Of a stretch of DNA of 64,000 bases, positions 7,421-15,421 are shown piece by piece. The position numbers and the translations under genes are program-made. Position 1 is the first letter of the stretch. Each line of letters starts with the position of its first letter. The DNA lies in contig JAEZIN010000023.1 of NCBI GenBank assembly GCA_023436585.1, forward strand, positions 1 through 64,000. Direction: 5' to 3'. Source of the stretch: Bacillota bacterium. GTDB lineage: Bacteria > Bacillota > Clostridia > Christensenellales > Aristaeellaceae. Below the pieces are notes generated by a model, which ran no database searches, was not told where the DNA came from, and saw only the letters and a list, made by a program, of their open reading frames with translations.

Positions 7421-9442
7421 TTATGAAGTTTTTTCCACATTTTCCGCCGGAACCTCGGTTTTGAGGTACTTATCCATCCAGGACGTGATCTCTTTTAGGC
7501 GCCGAATGCGGTTTTTCGGCTTTCCGGAACGGGACAATTCGTGGTTTTCCCCGTGAAACACACACAGCCGTGAAGGCACACCGTGATGGCGAAGCGCGTA
7601 AAACATTTGATAGCCCTCCGCCACGGGGCAGCGGAAATCATTGTCGCTGTGCAGGACCAGGGTGGGTGTCTTTACGTGGTCCGCGTATTTCAGCGGGGAT
7701 TGGTGCCACAATTGCCCGACATCCTTCCAGCAGGAGGCGGCCATCTGGTCTTCGCCAAATATGTCGCCAATATCCGACATGTTGGAAAAGGATATCCAGT
7801 TGGCAATGCTGCGCTGGGTGGCGGCGCATTGGAAGCGGTTCGTATGGCCGATGATCCAGTTGGTCATGAAGCCGCCGTAGCTGCCGCCGGTGACGCCTAC
7901 GCGCTCCCCGTCCAGGATATCAAAGGTGCGCAGCGCCGTATCCACAAAGGTCATGATATCCCTGTAATCCGTTTCACCGTACCGGCCCCGGATATCGGCA
8001 AATTTGTTCCCGCCGCCGTCGGAGCCGGTGGGGTTGCAGTAGATCACCGCATACCCGTTTTGTGCCCAGTACTGCATTTCGTGGAACAGTACCGTGCCGT
8101 ACGCCGTCTTGGGGCCGCCGTGGATATCGAGGATAACAGGCGCTTTTTGTCCTGGCTCGAGGTTCATGGGCAGCAGGACCCAGCCCTTGATGATATCACC
8201 GTTTTCATTGGGGAAGGAGATTTCCTGCGGTCTGGAGAGATCGTATTCCGTGAGGGATTCATTCAGCTTCGTCAGCTGTGTTTCCGATCCGTCCGCGTGG
8301 AGCTCGTACACCTCCATGCCGCCCAGGTCCCGCATGCAAAGGGCGAATAAGCGGTCTCCCCCAATAGCACATTCCGCTGTCAGGCCGCCTTCCCTGGTGA
8401 TTTGGTGAACGGGGGCGCCCTCCTTGAGGTAATAAACATGGGCATCATGGCCTTGGGTGGAAATGAAAGCAAAGCCGTCCCGCCAGGGATACAGCACGGA
8501 GGAATCATTGCCCATTTTCATATCGCTGTTGACGGAGCAGCCCAGGCTTATTTTATCGCCATCGTTAAGCAGGCGAACGGAACCGTCTGCAAGCGAAAGG
8601 GTGAAGAAGGAGGAGTTCTCATTGACGCCGTAAGTGAGGCACCGGCTGGCGGCTATAGCCACCTTGTCCTCCGAAAGGAAAGCCGCCGCCTGGTGGGCGG
8701 CCTCCGGCGCCACCTTCAGCTCCCTGCTTTCAAGGGTAGCAAGGTCTATAAGCATCAGTTGGTCAAACAGAGGTGCCGTATGCTTATATGTGCTGGCCGC
8801 GTATAGCGCCTGCTTCTTTCCGGGGGACAGCGACAATAGGCGGGCATGGGTGAATTCATCCGTCAGGGGGGTAACGTTTCCCTTGTCATACACGTACAGG
8901 CGGCTGCGCTTTTTGTTGATCAGGCCTTCACCGTTTGCCCAAAAGGGAAGCTCGTCTATCACATCACAGCTTTCCCGTTCTTCCTTCACTTTGGCCAGCG
9001 CCTTTTCCAAATCTCCGCCGGATTCCTCTTTTGCCGCCTCCAGTTCATGATCGTACAGCGCCGTGAACAGGAAGAAGTCATGGGAGATGAAGCGAAAATC
9101 CCCAACGGCGTAGCTCAGGCGCAGGAGTTCCCTTGCCTCACCGCCTGGTTTGGGCAGGAACTGGAGTACGGTAAGCGGTTCACCCTTTTTGGCTTTTTCC
9201 TTGTCCTTTTCCTGGCGCAGCGCGGGGAAGATCACCCCATCCTCCGTGGGATAATAGGCGGATACATCCTGGGAGGAGGTAAGCCGAAAGACTTCGCCGT
9301 CCCGCAAGGCATACAGGTCGCTGAGATTTTTGTTTTCCTCCAGATCTGCGCGTTTGATCAAAAAGAAAAGCGTGTCCTGCGCCCATTTTAACTGGCAGGG
9401 GAATTGCGCCTTTAAGAAAAAGTCCAGCTCTACACGCTGCAT
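7421..9442 (-). CDS. S9 family (prolyl oligopeptidase / acylaminoacyl-peptidase-like) serine peptidase
   Basis: 673 aa from the ATG at 9442, chosen because AAGGAGG lies seven bases upstream; an upstream ATG (9466) lacks one. The N-terminal 400 residues form the beta-propeller typical of S9 enzymes. The C-terminal 260 residues are an alpha/beta hydrolase with an oxyanion region HGGPKTAYG, nucleophile motif GGSYGGF, acid DNDFRCP and histidine in HGENHELSRSGK, the order expected for S9C peptidases. No signal peptide is seen, so it is a cytoplasmic oligopeptidase. It appears monocistronic. Confidence 0.92.
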   Translation of the reverse strand: MQRVELDFFLKAQFPCQLKWAQDTLFFLIKRADLEENKNLSDLYALRDGEVFRLTSSQDVSAYYPTEDGVIFPALRQEKDKEKAKKGEPLTVLQFLPKPGGEARELLRLSYAVGDFRFISHDFFLFTALYDHELEAAKEESGGDLEKALAKVKEERESCDVIDELPFWANGEGLINKKRSRLYVYDKGNVTPLTDEFTHARLLSLSPGKKQALYAASTYKHTAPLFDQLMLIDLATLESRELKVAPEAAHQAAAFLSEDKVAIAASRCLTYGVNENSSFFTLSLADGSVRLLNDGDKISLGCSVNSDMKMGNDSSVLYPWRDGFAFISTQGHDAHVYYLKEGAPVHQITREGGLTAECAIGGDRLFALCMRDLGGMEVYELHADGSETQLTKLNESLTEYDLSRPQEISFPNENGDIIKGWVLLPMNLEPGQKAPVILDIHGGPKTAYGTVLFHEMQYWAQNGYAVIYCNPTGSDGGGNKFADIRGRYGETDYRDIMTFVDTALRTFDILDGERVGVTGGSYGGFMTNWIIGHTNRFQCAATQRSIANWISFSNMSDIGDIFGEDQMAASCWKDVGQLWHQSPLKYADHVKTPTLVLHSDNDFRCPVAEGYQMFYALRHHGVPSRLCVFHGENHELSRSGKPKNRIRRLKEITSWMDKYLKTEVPAENVEKTS

Positions 9443-9527
9443 ATACGTCCTCCTTGGGTTTTTCATCCATTATATCAGGTCTTTTTAGGGATGCAAGGAA
9501 GACGGCGGTACGAAAAATCAATCCGCG

Positions 9528-10724
9528 TCAAGGATTCCTACCGGCAGACGGAAGATGCTCGAAAAAATCATTCCGTATCTCATCCGGTCCAACGGTGGAA
9601 TGATACAGGCCAAAAAGGCTAGGGTCATACCTTACCGCGTTTTGCATGTTGTGCTTGCCGTGCTGCTGGGAGATATGCAATTCGAAGGCGTCCTCCGCCA
9701 CCTGAAGGGCCGTCCTGCCAGAAAAGGCGGGCAGGGGCTTTTGCCAATCCATATGCATTTGCCGGTCCTTGTACAAATGCAGATACAGCTTGGGAATTTT
9801 CCATGTTCCATATTCGGCTGCGCTTTTTTCATCATAACAGGAGTCCTGCGCCAGCAGGAGGCACTTTTTGCAGGCATCGGCGGCGGCCTGGTGCGCCGCA
9901 TGGCCGTACTCTCCCTTTACGTCATGGGTGACAACCACGTCCGGCCGGTATTTACGGATCAGCCGCGTGATCCATTTCCGAAGCTGTCCTACGCTCCACA
10001 GCCTGTAGAGCTTTTGAAGTGATATTGGACGGTAATCGATCATCGTGCCCAGCTCGGGATAATCTCTTACACCGCAATGCCACAGCCCGTCCAGCAGCTC
10101 ACTTTTGCGCCTGGAATGTGTATCCGCCAGATACACCACAAGCACTTCTTTTTTCAGCTCGCCGGCATAATAGGGAATGGTCCCGCCCATGAACAGATAC
10201 TCATCGTCCGGATGCGCCGCCACCACCATCAGGTCCGCCTTGCCTTCCAGCCTGTGCCAAACCTGTACCCAACCGGGCAGCGTGCCTTTGCCCAAAAGGT
10301 GGATTTCGGATATGGCCAGCGGCTGCTTCGGTTTTTGGGGACAGGAGTAGATGCGCATATGAGTTTGGCCGGAAAGGGGGACATATTGATGATAGAATGT
10401 GTCTTCAGGCGTGTAGACAGTTTCCCATGTGCCGTCCGCTTTTTGAACCTGTATTGCCCAATCGGTCAATGTCTTTCCAAAGCAGATGTACAGGCCATAA
10501 CAAGGCTTATCCTTGGGCAGCGTCATCTCCACCCAGCTTTGCCTTGCGCCTTGCCATATGGTGCAATAGTCGGCATCCGTAAGCCGGGATAATTGGTCCC
10601 TGTGATAGGAGACACTGAATGCGCAGACTTTTGTAAGCTCGGCAGCGATGTCTCCTTCGGCCCTTGCGGCTCCGCAAAGCAAAAGGCACAGGAGCAGCGC
10701 GGCCCAGACGGTATACACCCGCAT
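9528..10724 (-). CDS. Secreted PIG-L/LmbE-family deacetylase with N-terminal carbohydrate-binding-like region
   Basis: 398 aa. A signal peptide (about 1-22, ending ARA) is followed by a beta-rich region (about 45-140; WVEMTLPKDKPCYGLYICF and RIYSCPQKPKQPLAISEIHLLG) resembling discoidin/F5-8C modules. The PIG-L domain begins near 160 with the zinc motif AHPDDE; HDVKGEYGHAAHQ further on supplies the other metal-ligand histidine region. PIG-L enzymes de-N-acetylate GlcNAc-containing molecules. Being secreted, it probably acts on wall or exopolysaccharide sugars. It sits alone, and a perfect hairpin lies just upstream of its ribosome-binding site. Confidence 0.87.
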   Translation of the reverse strand: MRVYTVWAALLLCLLLCGAARAEGDIAAELTKVCAFSVSYHRDQLSRLTDADYCTIWQGARQSWVEMTLPKDKPCYGLYICFGKTLTDWAIQVQKADGTWETVYTPEDTFYHQYVPLSGQTHMRIYSCPQKPKQPLAISEIHLLGKGTLPGWVQVWHRLEGKADLMVVAAHPDDEYLFMGGTIPYYAGELKKEVLVVYLADTHSRRKSELLDGLWHCGVRDYPELGTMIDYRPISLQKLYRLWSVGQLRKWITRLIRKYRPDVVVTHDVKGEYGHAAHQAAADACKKCLLLAQDSCYDEKSAAEYGTWKIPKLYLHLYKDRQMHMDWQKPLPAFSGRTALQVAEDAFELHISQQHGKHNMQNAVRYDPSLFGLYHSTVGPDEIRNDFFEHLPSAGRNP

Positions 10725-10738
10725 ACATACCTCTCCTT

Positions 10739-10760
10739 ATACGGTATTTTTATACCGTAT
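10739..10760. promoter_or_regulatory. Perfect 9-bp inverted repeat next to the PIG-L gene ribosome site
   Basis: ATACGGTAT-TTTT-ATACCGTAT is an exact inverted repeat that ends one base before the AAGGAGAGG ribosome-binding site of the PIG-L gene on the minus strand. It could be an operator or an mRNA hairpin that affects initiation. No function is proven. Confidence 0.5.
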
Positions 10761-10817
10761 GGGCTGCATGCGGGAATTATGATGGATGGCCGTCGGTTCC
10801 TGCGGCCTGAGCAAACA

Positions 10818-10857
10818 GGAAGAATTTGATGCAAATTCTTCCCAAACCTGATATACT
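10818..10857 (+). promoter_or_regulatory. Putative operator-promoter upstream of the CNNM/CorC gene
   Basis: An exact 11-bp inverted repeat, GGAAGAATTTG-atg-CAAATTCTTCC (10818-10842), overlaps the -35 area of a -10 hexamer TATACT (10852-10857). The -35 is poor at 17 bp (TTGATG would give 20 bp), so an activator or repressor bound to the repeat is plausible. A leader of about 120 nt follows. Confidence 0.45.
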
Positions 10858-10986
10858 ATACCGTGGCTGAAAATGCCGTCATCCCGCACAAGGCTTACCG
10901 CATGGGTTTTATGAGCATGCTATTCTCCTGCCTGTCATGGCCGGGGAAGCAAGCCGGAAGCGGGCTAACACAAAGGAGGTTTTACC

Positions 10987-12330
10987 TTGCCCTCGGACCC
11001 GATATGGGGCAATCTGCTGCTGCAGTTGGCGCTCATCGCTGTCAATGCTTTTTTTGCTGCCACGGAAATCGCCGTGATATCCCTGAACGAAAACAAGATC
11101 CGCCACCAGGCGGAGGAGGGGGATGCAAAAGCCAAGCAGCTTTTGCGCCTTGTTCAAGCGCCAAACGGCTTTTTATCCACCATTCAGGTGGGCATCACCC
11201 TGGCCGGATTCTTAGGCAGCGCCTTCGCGGCCGACAACTTCGCCTCCCGGCTGACGGCATGGCTGGTGGACGGTCTTCACGTGGTTGTTTTGCCCAGGGA
11301 TACGATCAACACATTGTGCGTGATTTTCATTACGCTGATATTGTCCTATTTCACCTTGGTGCTGGGCGAGCTGGCGCCAAAGCGCATCGCCCTGCAAAGG
11401 CCGGAGAAGGTGGCGCGCCTTACGTGTGGCGTAATATCCTTTCTGGCCCGGGTCACCAAACCCATTATTCTGTTCCTGTCCGCATCCACCAACGGCGTGA
11501 TGCGTCTGATGGGCATCAACCCCCATCAGGCGGGCAATAACGTCACCGAGGAAGAGATTCGCATGATGGTGGATATCGGTGAGGAAAAAGGCGCCATTGA
11601 GACCAACGAGCGTGACATGATCGAAAACATATTTGAGTTCAACAACTCCTCCGCCGAGGATGTGATGATCCACCGTACCGATGTGGCCTCTATCTGGATT
11701 CAGGACACGCCGGAAATCATCATCAAAACCATACTCGATACGGGTCTCAGCCGCTTCCCCGTGTATGAGGAGGATATTGACGACGTCATCGGCATTCTGT
11801 ACACCAGGGATTATCTGCTCAACGAGCACGCCGATCCCCCCAAGCCGATTAGGGAGCTGCTGCGGGAGGCGTACTTTGTGCCAGAAACGGTGCAGGCCGA
11901 TGTGCTCTTTCGGGAAATGCAGCGCCGCAAGGTGCATTTGGCCATTGTGGTGGATGAGTACGGCGGCATGAGCGGCATTGTGACGTTGGAAGACCTGCTG
12001 GAAGAAATCGTGGGCAGCATTTACGACGAGTTTGATCCCGCCGCCAGGCAGGAGATTACGCCCATCGGCGACAACCAGTGGCGGGTGGCCGGCACCGTGG
12101 ACCTGGAGACGCTGTCCGAGGCGCTGGATGTCGCGCTTCCCCTGGAGGATGAATATGACACCCTGGGCGGGCTGATCTTCAACCAGCTTACCACCATCCC
12201 CCAGGATGGCAGCCACCCCGAGGTGGAGGTCTGCGGCCTTCGCATTTATGTGGAGGAGCTTTTGGAGCACCGGGTTGAGACGGCCATCATCACAAAGCTT
12301 GTTTCCCCGGAGGAAGCAAAGGAGGAATAG
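10987..12330 (+). CDS. Hemolysin C / CorC-CNNM family membrane transporter
   Basis: 447 aa, starting with TTG at 10987 seven bases after AAAGGAGG. Domain order: CNNM (DUF21) transmembrane domain (about 1-190) with motifs AATEIAVISLNENKIR and LVLGELAPKRIAL; two CBS domains (about 205-340; VDEYGGMSGIVTLEDLLEEIVG); then the CorC_HlyC domain (about 355-435; RVAGTVDLETLSEAL). Proteins of this family are linked to Mg2+ or Na+ transport and metal resistance; the old hemolysin name is historic. The length is typical. It is followed 20 bases later by the NUDIX-HAD gene. Confidence 0.93.
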   Translation: MPSDPIWGNLLLQLALIAVNAFFAATEIAVISLNENKIRHQAEEGDAKAKQLLRLVQAPNGFLSTIQVGITLAGFLGSAFAADNFASRLTAWLVDGLHVVVLPRDTINTLCVIFITLILSYFTLVLGELAPKRIALQRPEKVARLTCGVISFLARVTKPIILFLSASTNGVMRLMGINPHQAGNNVTEEEIRMMVDIGEEKGAIETNERDMIENIFEFNNSSAEDVMIHRTDVASIWIQDTPEIIIKTILDTGLSRFPVYEEDIDDVIGILYTRDYLLNEHADPPKPIRELLREAYFVPETVQADVLFREMQRRKVHLAIVVDEYGGMSGIVTLEDLLEEIVGSIYDEFDPAARQEITPIGDNQWRVAGTVDLETLSEALDVALPLEDEYDTLGGLIFNQLTTIPQDGSHPEVEVCGLRIYVEELLEHRVETAIITKLVSPEEAKEE

Positions 12331-12349
12331 GACGCTCCGTCCTTTCATT

Positions 12350-13366
12350 ATGAGCCGTATCGAAGTTGCCGCAGCCATTTTCCGCCGGGACGGGCGGATT
12401 TTTCTGTGCCGCCGGGGCGAAGGCGGCTCCTGCGCTTTTTTGTGGGAGTTTCCCGGCGGAAAGCTGGAAAAAGGCGAAACGCCGGAGGAATGCCTTATTC
12501 GGGAGTGCCGGGAAGAGCTGAAGGTGGGTATTGAGATTGACGGACTGTACGACCGGTTCGATTACGATTATCCCGACAAATCCATCCGCTTTTTCTTTTT
12601 TGATGCCCGCATTGTGGCCGGAGAGCCGGAGCTGACGGTGCACAGCGAGGGGAAATGGCTTTGGCCCAGGGAGCTTACGCAATATGATGCCTGTCCGGCG
12701 GACAGGGAGCTGATCGTGAAGCTTGCCGGGGAGCTTCCCTTTGACCATTACATTTGGGACTTTGACGGCACGCTGTTTGACAGCTATCCTCAAATCGCCT
12801 CGGCCATTCGGGACGCCTTTGGAAGCTTGGGCTGCTTGGTTAAGTACGAGGAAGCATATGCCCTGACCAAGGTATCGGTAGGCTATGCTTTGGATACATT
12901 GAAGGATCGGTTCGCGCTGGATACGCCTGAGGAAGAATTGAAAGACCGTTTCAGGGAGTTTGCGAAGGCGGATCCCAATGTGGGCTCCGTACGCCCTTAT
13001 GAGGGTATTCCCGAGTTGCTGGAAGCCATTGTGCAAAGGGGCGGAAGGAACTATCTGTTCACCCACCGCGGACCTTCGGCGCTGATGTACCTTCATACAT
13101 GCTCCATGGCCCATCTGTTTGCGGATACCATCACCAGCGCTGACGGATTTGCGCCCAAGCCCGCCCCGGACGCAATTCTGGCGCTCATCGACCGGCACCG
13201 CATGAAAAAAAGCCGTGTGGTCATGGTGGGCGACAGGGATATCGATGTCCTCTCTGGCCGGAACGCGGGAGCCTCCGGCTGCTTCTTCGACCCGGACCGC
13301 TTTCTAGAGGATCCCTTGATAGCACATACGGCGGAGGAGCTGCAAAAGCTGCTGCTGGGGATTTAG
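12350..13366 (+). CDS. NUDIX (MutT-like) - HAD phosphatase fusion protein
   Basis: 338 aa. Residues about 1-130 form a MutT-type NUDIX domain: MSRIEVAAAIFRRDGRIFLC, then Nudix box GGKLEKGETPEECLIRECREE. Residues about 135-338 form a HAD-IA phosphatase: motif I DFDGTLFDS, motif II Thr in LFTHRG, motif III Lys in APKPAPD, motif IV VMVGDRDID. The reading frame runs straight through, with no stop or frame change at the junction. Predicted roles are hydrolysis of an oxidised or non-standard nucleoside triphosphate and removal of a phosphate, possibly in sequence. The ATG at 12350 has its nearest GGAGG 24 bases upstream inside the end of the preceding gene, suggesting translational coupling. Confidence 0.9.
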   Translation: MSRIEVAAAIFRRDGRIFLCRRGEGGSCAFLWEFPGGKLEKGETPEECLIRECREELKVGIEIDGLYDRFDYDYPDKSIRFFFFDARIVAGEPELTVHSEGKWLWPRELTQYDACPADRELIVKLAGELPFDHYIWDFDGTLFDSYPQIASAIRDAFGSLGCLVKYEEAYALTKVSVGYALDTLKDRFALDTPEEELKDRFREFAKADPNVGSVRPYEGIPELLEAIVQRGGRNYLFTHRGPSALMYLHTCSMAHLFADTITSADGFAPKPAPDAILALIDRHRMKKSRVVMVGDRDIDVLSGRNAGASGCFFDPDRFLEDPLIAHTAEELQKLLLGI

Positions 13367-13407
13367 GTTGGCTATGCGGTGACAGCTCTTTCATGCTTAT
13401 GAATCGG

Positions 13408-13441
13408 CCCGGTGCTGGCGCTTGCCCGCTCCGGGCTTTTT
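13408..13441 (+). terminator. Intrinsic terminator after the NUDIX-HAD gene
   Basis: A GCCCGG...CCGGGC stem (13408-13413 and 13431-13436) is followed by TTTTTATT, 42 bases past the stop codon. Confidence 0.7.
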
Positions 13442-13565
13442 ATTGCCTGAAAGCAGGCACAGCCGTGGCCGAGGCCGTATTGCGTTTCGGGTGTTGATAT
13501 TTTTGATATAAAAATGTATAGGGATACATTCCTTCCCAATACTGAATGACCAAGGAGGATAGCGC

Positions 13566-13814
13566 ATGGGAATTATCAGCTGGATTATCTTTGGTGCCCT
13601 GGCGGGCTGGATTGCCAGCATGCTGACGGGCAATAATCCCCGTATGGGTGCGTTTTGGAATATTGTTGTAGGCATCATTGGGGCGGCCATCGGCGGGTTT
13701 GTGTTCAGCTTGCTGGGCAGCCACGGCGTGACCGGATTTAATTTGTGGAGCCTCCTTGTGGCTGTGGCCGGTTCTTTTATCCTTCTTACCATTGTGAACG
13801 CGATTCGGAAATGA
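13566..13814 (+). CDS. GlsB/YeaQ/YmgE-family stress-response membrane protein
   Basis: 82 aa with three hydrophobic segments (about 3-20, 30-50, 58-78). The start MGIISWIIFGALAGWIASML, the Gly-rich GIIGAAIGGFVFSLLG and a short basic end (NAIRK) are hallmarks of the small transglycosylase-associated/GlsB family. These proteins are often induced by general stress; the molecular role is unknown. The ATG follows AAGGAGGATAGC. It is a single-gene unit between terminators and the amylase gene. Confidence 0.92.
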   Translation: MGIISWIIFGALAGWIASMLTGNNPRMGAFWNIVVGIIGAAIGGFVFSLLGSHGVTGFNLWSLLVAVAGSFILLTIVNAIRK

Positions 13815-13906
13815 TCGCCTATCCAGGGTAATATACATTCACCGGGCAGGAATCGGCGGCTAGGAATACGCTGTTTCCTGTCCGGTTTGTACAAAGGAGC
13901 ATGCCT

Positions 13907-15361
13907 ATGGAAAATACGGTGATAATGCAGTTCTTTGAGTGGAACCTGCCAAACGACGGACAGCATTGGGCAAGGCTGCAAGCGGAAGCCGATCACCTTA
14001 CCCGGCTGGGGATTGCCGCGGTGTGGATTCCGCCCTGTACCAAGGCTTCCCAGCAGAATAGTACAGGCTATGATATTTATGATCTGTATGATCTGGGCGA
14101 GTTTGATCAAAAAGGGTCTGTACGTACCAAATACGGCGGCAAGGAAGCCTTGAAAAGCACAATCCAAACGTTACATACCCATGGCATACGGGTGTATGGG
14201 GATGTGGTGCTTAATCACAAGGCCGGCGCCGACGAGGCGGAGCGCTTTGCAGCCATTGAGGTAGATCCCAATGACCGGGAAAAGGAGTTGGGTCCGCCGC
14301 AGGAGGTGGAAGGCTGGACAAGGTTTTATTTTCCTGGCCGGGGCGGGGAATATTCTGATTTCCAATGGAACCATACGCACTTTTCCGCCGTGGACCGGGA
14401 TGAGCTGTCCAAGAGAAACGCCATTTTCAAAATTGCTGGGGAAGGCAAGGTTTGGTCACGCCACGTCGATGATGAGAAACGGAATTTTGATTATCTTATG
14501 TCGGCCGATATTGATTATAACAATGGGTACGTGATCGAGGAAGTACACCGCTGGGGCGTATGGTTTATGCGGGAGCTGTCTTTGGACGGATTCCGGATGG
14601 ATGCTTTGAAGCATATAGACGAAATATTCATCCGCAACTTTATCGGGCATATGCGTACGGAGACCGGGGCCGATTTCCCTGTCATCGGGGAGTATTGGCA
14701 TGGGGATGTTCATAAGCTGTACAAGTATCTGGAAGAAATGGAGCACGCCTTGCAGCTGTTTGATGTCGCGCTGCATTTCCGGTTCCACGAAGCATCGCAT
14801 CAAGGGCGCAGCTATGATCTGTCCAAAATATTTGACGGCACGCTTGTGGCTGCAGCGCCTTTCCATTCCGTAACCTTTGTGGACAATCATGATTCGCAGC
14901 CGGGCCAGGCGCTCACCTCCTGGGTGGAGGATTGGTTCAGGCCTTTGGCTTATGCACTCATACTCCTTAGGCGGGATGGATATCCGTGCGTGTTTTATGG
15001 CGACTATTATGGCATTGGCGGGGAGAATCCCATTGCCGCGATAAGAGATGCCTTGGATAAGCTGCTCTTGATAAGAAAGATGTACGCGTACGGGGAGCAG
15101 GAGGATTGCTTTGACCACCCCAACGTTGTTGGCTGGGTCCGCAAGGGCGACGGCGAGCATCCCGATTCAGGTATTGCTGTACTCATCAGCAACGGTGAGG
15201 ACGGAGAAAAGAGAATGTGCTTTGGCGCCGGCCATGCTGGAAGGGAGATGAAAGACCTGATGGGCATCCGGCAGGAAACAGTAAAGCTGGATGAGCAGGG
15301 CTGGGGTACTTTTTCTGTCGCCGGCGGGTCTGTTTCCGTATGGGGGTTTTCTCAAGCATGA
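13907..15361 (+). CDS. Cytoplasmic alpha-amylase, GH13 (AmyS-like)
   Basis: 484 aa from the ATG at 13907; the ATG at 13901 is only one base from AAAGGAG, so the second is preferred. No signal peptide. GH13 conserved regions are present in order: DVVLNHKAGADE (region I), DGFRMDALKHI with the nucleophile Asp (II), VIGEYW with the acid/base Glu (III) and FVDNHDSQPGQ (IV). Length and the start NTVIMQFFEWNLPNDGQHW match the liquefying amylases of GH13_5. It should hydrolyse internal alpha-1,4-glucan bonds of imported or stored glycogen-like polymers. It is monocistronic, ending at a convergent terminator. Confidence 0.95.
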   Translation: MENTVIMQFFEWNLPNDGQHWARLQAEADHLTRLGIAAVWIPPCTKASQQNSTGYDIYDLYDLGEFDQKGSVRTKYGGKEALKSTIQTLHTHGIRVYGDVVLNHKAGADEAERFAAIEVDPNDREKELGPPQEVEGWTRFYFPGRGGEYSDFQWNHTHFSAVDRDELSKRNAIFKIAGEGKVWSRHVDDEKRNFDYLMSADIDYNNGYVIEEVHRWGVWFMRELSLDGFRMDALKHIDEIFIRNFIGHMRTETGADFPVIGEYWHGDVHKLYKYLEEMEHALQLFDVALHFRFHEASHQGRSYDLSKIFDGTLVAAAPFHSVTFVDNHDSQPGQALTSWVEDWFRPLAYALILLRRDGYPCVFYGDYYGIGGENPIAAIRDALDKLLLIRKMYAYGEQEDCFDHPNVVGWVRKGDGEHPDSGIAVLISNGEDGEKRMCFGAGHAGREMKDLMGIRQETVKLDEQGWGTFSVAGGSVSVWGFSQA

Positions 15362-15380
15362 ATATTCTTTGGTAAACGAA

Positions 15381-15410
15381 GGGGAGGTGCCATTTGGTAG
15401 GCACCTCCCC
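15381..15410. terminator. Convergent hairpin between amylase and tex
   Basis: GGGGAGGTGCC-8 nt-GGCACCTCCCC forms an 11-bp perfect stem between two converging genes (stops at 15361 and 15422). T-runs are weak on both sides, so termination strength is uncertain. Confidence 0.65.
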
Positions 15411-15421
15411 GTTGCTATATG

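Noticed and set aside
11212..12378. 388-codon minus-strand frame
   Set aside because: Antisense to the well-supported CNNM/CorC gene, His-rich nonsense composition, no ribosome site.
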